Shown here: piece by piece, positions 41,408 to 41,412 of the stretch
How positions within the stretch are numbered: the first letter of the stretch is position 1
Layout of the letters: each line of letters begins with the position of its first letter
NCBI GenBank assembly: GCA_900553885.1
Contig: USFD01000020.1
Span: forward strand, 1-41,412
Direction of reading: 5' to 3'
From: an uncultured Ruminococcus sp.
GTDB lineage: Bacteria; Bacillota; Clostridia; Lachnospirales; Lachnospiraceae
DNA: 41,412 nt
Made by a program: the position numbers and the translations under genes
The notes under the pieces: generated by a model
What the model saw: the letters and a program-made list of their open reading frames with translations, nothing else
Told to the model about the DNA's origin: nothing
The model's database searches: none

Positions 41408-41412
41408 TGCCA

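Overview
The window looks like the chromosome of an anaerobic gut Firmicute of the Lachnospiraceae (Clostridium cluster XIVa) type. This is inferred from the gene content: type III glutamine synthetase, class II aldolase, YesM/YesN two-component system, CUT1 sugar ABC transporter, [FeFe]-hydrogenase maturases HydE/HydG, an anaerobic ribonucleotide reductase, a BirA-type biotin operator, and strong AGGAGG ribosome binding sites. I did no database search, so the genus is not assigned.

Left edge to 4.5 kb: the 3' part of an ISLre2-type transposase and a decayed RelE/ParE-type toxin-antitoxin pair lie before two housekeeping genes, each with a structured 5' region: fba (class II aldolase) and a type III glutamine synthetase. 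4.5-25 kb: a carbohydrate-use locus in one direction. It has a YesM-type sensor kinase and YesN/AraC response regulator, a lipoprotein solute-binding protein, two permeases, a cytoplasmic GH31 enzyme, and two very large paralogous surface glycosidases. The surface proteins have a GH39/clan-A-like catalytic domain, CBM-like domains, a repeated 'YFVDCGDH' module, Ig-like or FIVAR domains, a Pro-Gly repeat and a sortase-like tail. The glycan would be cut outside, imported as an oligosaccharide and finished by GH31; the substrate cannot be named.

25.07-27.03 kb is the most unusual part. Four long imperfect palindromes (A, B, C, D) surround a divergent pair: an XRE repressor with two 19-bp operators and a 41-residue membrane protein. 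A, B and D belong to one repeat family; C has a similar shape but a different sequence. Each begins directly after the stop codon of the gene before it and lies in that gene's orientation. A and D share conserved loops and core sequence. Their outer arms have mostly different sequences yet stay self-complementary, and the core stems show paired compensatory changes. I did not recognise this family.

27-30.2 kb, minus strand: TM1266-type regulator, hydE, hydG, behind an extended -10 promoter and a roughly 100-nt leader ending in an intrinsic terminator. This is a candidate riboswitch or attenuator. 30.3-34.2 kb: a zinc-ribbon membrane protein, NfeD-like and SPFH proteins, acylphosphatase and ProC. 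34.3-38.5 kb: NrdG, an NrdD fused to a C-terminal thioredoxin/glutaredoxin-like domain, and TrxB, an apparently self-contained electron supply for class III ribonucleotide reduction. 38.5-39.2 kb: BioY with a BirA box, convergent to trxB. 39.3-41.4 kb: an operon of a DUF5685-like protein, a DnaJ-domain protein with a Cys-rich tail, and a membrane protein, closed by a terminator.
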